Shown here: positions 62,301-64,000 of the stretch, piece after piece
How positions within the stretch are numbered: position 1 is the first letter of the stretch
How the letters are laid out: every line of letters begins with the position of its first letter
DNA from: Actinoplanes xinjiangensis
GTDB taxonomy: Bacteria > Actinomycetota > Actinomycetes > Mycobacteriales > Micromonosporaceae
Assembly (NCBI RefSeq): GCF_003148685.1
Contig: NZ_QGGR01000010.1
Location: 248,001 to 312,000, forward strand
DNA: 64,000 bases
Reading direction: 5' to 3'
Notes under the pieces: generated by a model
What the model was told of the DNA's origin: nothing
The model's input: the letters and a program-made list of their open reading frames with translations, nothing else
Databases searched by the model: none
Made by a program: the position numbers and the translations under genes

Positions 62301-62667
62301 CGAGAAGACGGTCGTGTTCACCTTCCGCTCAGCTCGTCCGGCCACCGACCGACAGGTGGCGCTGCCGGCACTCGCGGTGCGCTACCAGCCGTCCCTCGAC
62401 GCCTCCGGCAGCGTGCGCGGCAAGCGCGGAGATCTACCGCTGTGGGTCCAGGACCAGACCGGGAAGAAGGTCTCGGCCCGTACGCTCGGTGCGGAGCTGT
62501 CGTTCGACGACGGCAAGACGTGGCGCGCTGTCCCCGTCGCGCCGAACGGTACGGCCTCGGTCACGTACCCGAACGGCAAGGGCTTCGTCTCGGTACGCCT
62601 GAACGCGGCCGACGGCAACGGAACGGCTGTCACCCAGACGGTCATCCGGGCTTATCGCTTCTCCTGA
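59365..62667 (+). CDS. Large secreted subtilisin-like serine protease (S8)
   Basis: The protein has 1100 aa from GTG 59365: a signal peptide (AAASSLAVVVLSGFAATPVTA), a propeptide, and an S8 catalytic domain with Asp225 (AVLDSGVDETHPDL), His256 (VHGHGTHVAS) and Ser434 (GTSMATPH). The long C-terminal half has beta-sandwich regions with no transmembrane tail, so the protein is probably released. The ribosome binding site is weak, so the start is less certain. Not in an operon; a terminator follows. Confidence 0.92.
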   Translation: MSWRRAAASSLAVVVLSGFAATPVTAGPAPDHTGAAAPADRPHTVTLVSGDRVTIPRADATTATIEPAAGRERMSFTTSVVRGHLHVVPGDAAPMLRAQQLDRRLFDVTELVALGYDDAQRPTVPMIVRYRSAGTAAQTKRALAAAGGRTGRDLPAVRGVAVSARKDRATTLWEALTGEQRPDVQHVWLDGRTRPTLDVSVPQIGAPGVWQAGYTGKGMAVAVLDSGVDETHPDLAGKVTSRNFTTEATAADVHGHGTHVASTIAGTGAASGGKYKGVAPEATILNGKVCEPRGCTDSAVLAGMQWAAVDRGARIINLSLGGTDYAGVSPLEEAVNTLSEQTGALFVIAAGNNGADETIDSPGSADAALTVGAVDESDRTAEFSSRGPRSFDAAIKPDIAAPGVDIVAARSSGSTIGQPAADFPGTYQSLQGTSMATPHVAGAAALLAQQHPDWDGARLKSVLMASAKPDPAAHPFEQGAGRVDLSRAGSQAVTSEPASVSFGLQHWPHDRDTALTRTVTYHNTGVADVQLHLALTGDTTTVFRLSETTLTVRAGDSASVTLTADTTGPVSPGGYAGRIIATAGDMRVSTPIAIEKEDERYALTLRNIGLDGNLAANTYTEVFAPGGDFQAAPWHPSGEVTIRVPRGRYAVQSTIDTSAAADGTQTAAVFQPVIEVAADTTVTLDARKAARVSQAVPDSTVITTRANASVSMNIDGNDVAFGVSAGGFPDMRLGLAEPAAPGLPAMSGVVFSGWARKGSGPGGVNSPYAYYAAEFVPGSTLVAGGYQRVFNARELASEVQTIHGHAKSLSARQTAIAIDDTGSVIGTLRMAANAPATRVNFYTTGPAVRWALQTQVGTADEQGFLDGPYWSSSAQTHRANSTGRREWGAAPYGVAFSPDNLWISRRADTIVAVVPQVGDAAGHVGFDNSQAMFSRLYRDGELIGDYEGNTTGASDLPDAESTYRVEQTMAGPGYAGLATEKTVVFTFRSARPATDRQVALPALAVRYQPSLDASGSVRGKRGDLPLWVQDQTGKKVSARTLGAELSFDDGKTWRAVPVAPNGTASVTYPNGKGFVSVRLNAADGNGTAVTQTVIRAYRFS

Positions 62668-62684
62668 GCAAGCGGAACAGACGC

Positions 62685-62732
62685 GAGGGTGAAGGCTTCG
62701 CCGTGAGAACGTCCGGCGAAGCCTTCGCCCTC
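62685..62732 (+). terminator. 19-bp hairpin after the S8 protease
   Basis: Arms 62685-62703 and 62714-62732 are complementary over 19 bases with one G-T wobble pair and a 10-base loop, 17 bases after the protease stop. Confidence 0.8.
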
Positions 62733-62764
62733 GCCGAACGTCCGGCCACGGACGCCGCTGACAC

Positions 62765-63222
62765 CGCCGGGTGACCGCCGGCCGCGTCTGCGTAGGGCGG
62801 CCAGCCAGCGTAGTGGCGGCAGGATCGTCAGGTCGGGACAGGTCCCCGCGACGGAGCCGGCACCCGGCGGCCCGCAACCGTGCCACCGCCACCCACTTCC
62901 CGGGCCGCCTGCTTCAGCGGCGCGAAATGGGTGACGTCGTTGTAGCCGATGTAGATGACAGCCACGTCCGGGGCATGCCGGAGAGCCGCGTCCACCTGGT
63001 GCACGAGGTCCGAGGACATCGCGCTGGCGAACGCCGGCCGGTGCAGGAGCACCCGGCGCCCGGCCTGCCGGGACAGGGAGCCAGCGACCAGATTCCCCGC
63101 GGTTTCATGTGGCCTCGCGGCCCCGTACCCGGCCGCGAACGAGTCACCGAGGATCGCCAGCGTCAGAGGCCGGGCCGGCGCGGCCCCAGCCCGCCCAGCA
63201 GCGATCCGAGAATCCCGATCAT
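62765..63222 (-). pseudogene. Frameshifted SGNH hydrolase
   Basis: Read on the minus strand, an ATG at 63222 opens MIGILGSLLGGLGP and soon stops. The next frame holds LTLAILGDSFAAGYG (block I) and PDVAVIYIGYNDVTHFAPL (block III) to about 62895; a third reads VARLRAAG and a fourth GTCPDLTILPPLRWLAALRR. The pieces match one SGNH/GDSL family in order, so at least three frameshifts have broken a former gene. Confidence 0.75.
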
Positions 63223-63304
63223 CCCGGCAGACTTCGAACCTGCAGATCGGGGAGGCTGTCCGACTCCGACTCGAGAGGCCGTTCGATGATGGCGGGGGCC
63301 ACCA

Positions 63305-63511
63305 TCATCGGGCGGCGGAACGCCAGAGGGAGGCCACGGCGGCGACGATCATGGTCACGACGGCTGCGATGCCGAAGCGTACGTAGAAGTTCTCCAGAGG
63401 GCCATCAGTGAACTGCGGAGTCCGGGCCAGCACGCTCAGCACGAGATGAACCAGGAACGGCACCAGAAGGTAAAGAGTCCATTGACGACGTGTAGCGGAC
63501 GATTCCTGCAT
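63305..63511 (-). CDS. Small two-segment membrane protein
   Basis: The protein has 68 aa with two hydrophobic segments (WTLYLLVPFLVHLVLSVLA and IAAVVTMIVAAVASLW) and a basic end. ATG 63511 has only a weak ribosome binding site. It lies among decayed genes, so it may be a remnant; the frame is intact and no family is recognised. Confidence 0.5.
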   Translation of the reverse strand: MQESSATRRQWTLYLLVPFLVHLVLSVLARTPQFTDGPLENFYVRFGIAAVVTMIVAAVASLWRSAAR

Positions 63512-63613
63512 GGAAACACTGTCGCAGCGGCTGCGCCACAGCGGATCCGGCTACAAGCGGAGGCAGTTCTATGCCATCCGATATAGCCATCCGTGTCGGC
63601 TGGTCCGGGCACC

Positions 63614-63866
63614 TCAGCGGAATCTCCCACCCGGAGCGACACGCTCATCCGCGCAGGTCGGATCGAACGCCTCAGGGCGGATGCCGCGATTGGCGCGAGC
63701 TCGGACCTCGGTGAACTCCGGGATCTGGAGTAAGCCCGGCAGCAGGGTCAGGTGGAACTCGGTGATCGAGCGCGCGCCGACCTCAAGTCGGCGTACAGAG
63801 CCTGCCGCGGTCCCATCTCGTCGTGGAACTTCTCCCACCAGCCATCGTCGGCTGGCAGATCACCGG
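63614..63866 (-). pseudogene. Remnant of an XRE/DUF5753-type regulator
   Basis: Minus-strand segments in two frames match in order the DUF5753 domain of Scr1-type regulators: ADDGWWEKFHDEMGPRQALY in one frame, then GARSITEFHLTLLPGLLQI in another after a frameshift near 63785. The HTH half and most of the C-terminus are gone, so it is a fragment. Confidence 0.62.
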
Positions 63867-64000
63867 CATGAGCTACCGCAAGGCACGGAAGGCAGAGAAA
63901 GAAGGACTGAAGATTTCAGTACAGAGTCCGGCTCAGGACGAGCGGAGGCGAGGATCTGTCAGTTGATCTCGATTCGGAAACGATTGCGGTCCTTCGCGCG
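63867..64000. other. Window end without a recognisable gene
   Basis: No frame here shows a trustworthy start or domain. A short frame reads MSYRKARKAEKE on the plus strand, but it has no ribosome binding site or match. It may hold more of the decayed regulator or the start of a gene beyond the edge. Confidence 0.4.

Overview
The window is about 70% GC, uses many GTG starts and 4-bp ATGA/GTGA gene overlaps, and carries a typical actinobacterial gene set: a mycothiol-type nitroreductase, group II truncated globin, DUF5130, class F sortase, DivIVA-domain and SigE-type sigma factors, a SARP regulator and an Eis-like acetyltransferase. Together these suggest a soil actinomycete of the Micromonosporaceae (Actinoplanes-like). 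That placement is an inference from gene content. I recognised no rRNA, tRNA, CRISPR array, insertion sequence or origin.

Bases 1-26,600 look like ordinary chromosome. They hold a late cobalamin/siroheme operon (cobC-cobT-cysG-like), otsA, ettA with a thioesterase, glbO, an MscS channel, an HNH nuclease, a sortase F locus, pepN, a DsbA-like nitroreductase, a DUF1015-esterase-rpiB operon, a proline-rich repeat protein, an Eis-like acetyltransferase, an SDR enzyme and a glycosyltransferase.

Bases 26,600-32,900 hold an export or cell-envelope locus. An ECF sigma factor with a membrane partner and a SARP regulator sit upstream of a small secreted peptide, which is followed by a lipoprotein, a peptidoglycan-binding adaptor, an ABC ATPase and an FtsX-type permease. 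The same lipoprotein-adaptor-ATPase-permease order recurs at 46,900-50,300. There it is divergent from a two-component system and followed by a secreted ricin-type lectin.

Bases 32,900-38,550 form a tightly packed operon for biuret/allophanate-type nitrogen scavenging: allophanate hydrolase, two cysteine hydrolases (one matching the known BiuH active site residue for residue), an NCS2-type permease and an AtzH-like protein, under a GntR/FCD regulator. Bases 38,550-46,300 hold an ArsR-AHSA1 pair with a clear operator, lipoproteins, a DivIVA-domain protein, a DUF4142 protein, a membrane-anchored von Hippel-Lindau beta-domain protein whose hydroxyproline-pocket residues are conserved, a truncated SGNH hydrolase and an FAD monooxygenase.

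Bases 50,300-64,000 hold the two-component system, a VanZ-RDD fusion, two tandem paralogous P-loop ATPases with a C-terminal HTH (one cut short by an amber codon exactly before its HTH), a SigE-type sigma factor with a membrane partner, a large secreted subtilase, and a decaying tail with a frameshifted SGNH hydrolase and a remnant of an XRE/DUF5753 regulator.
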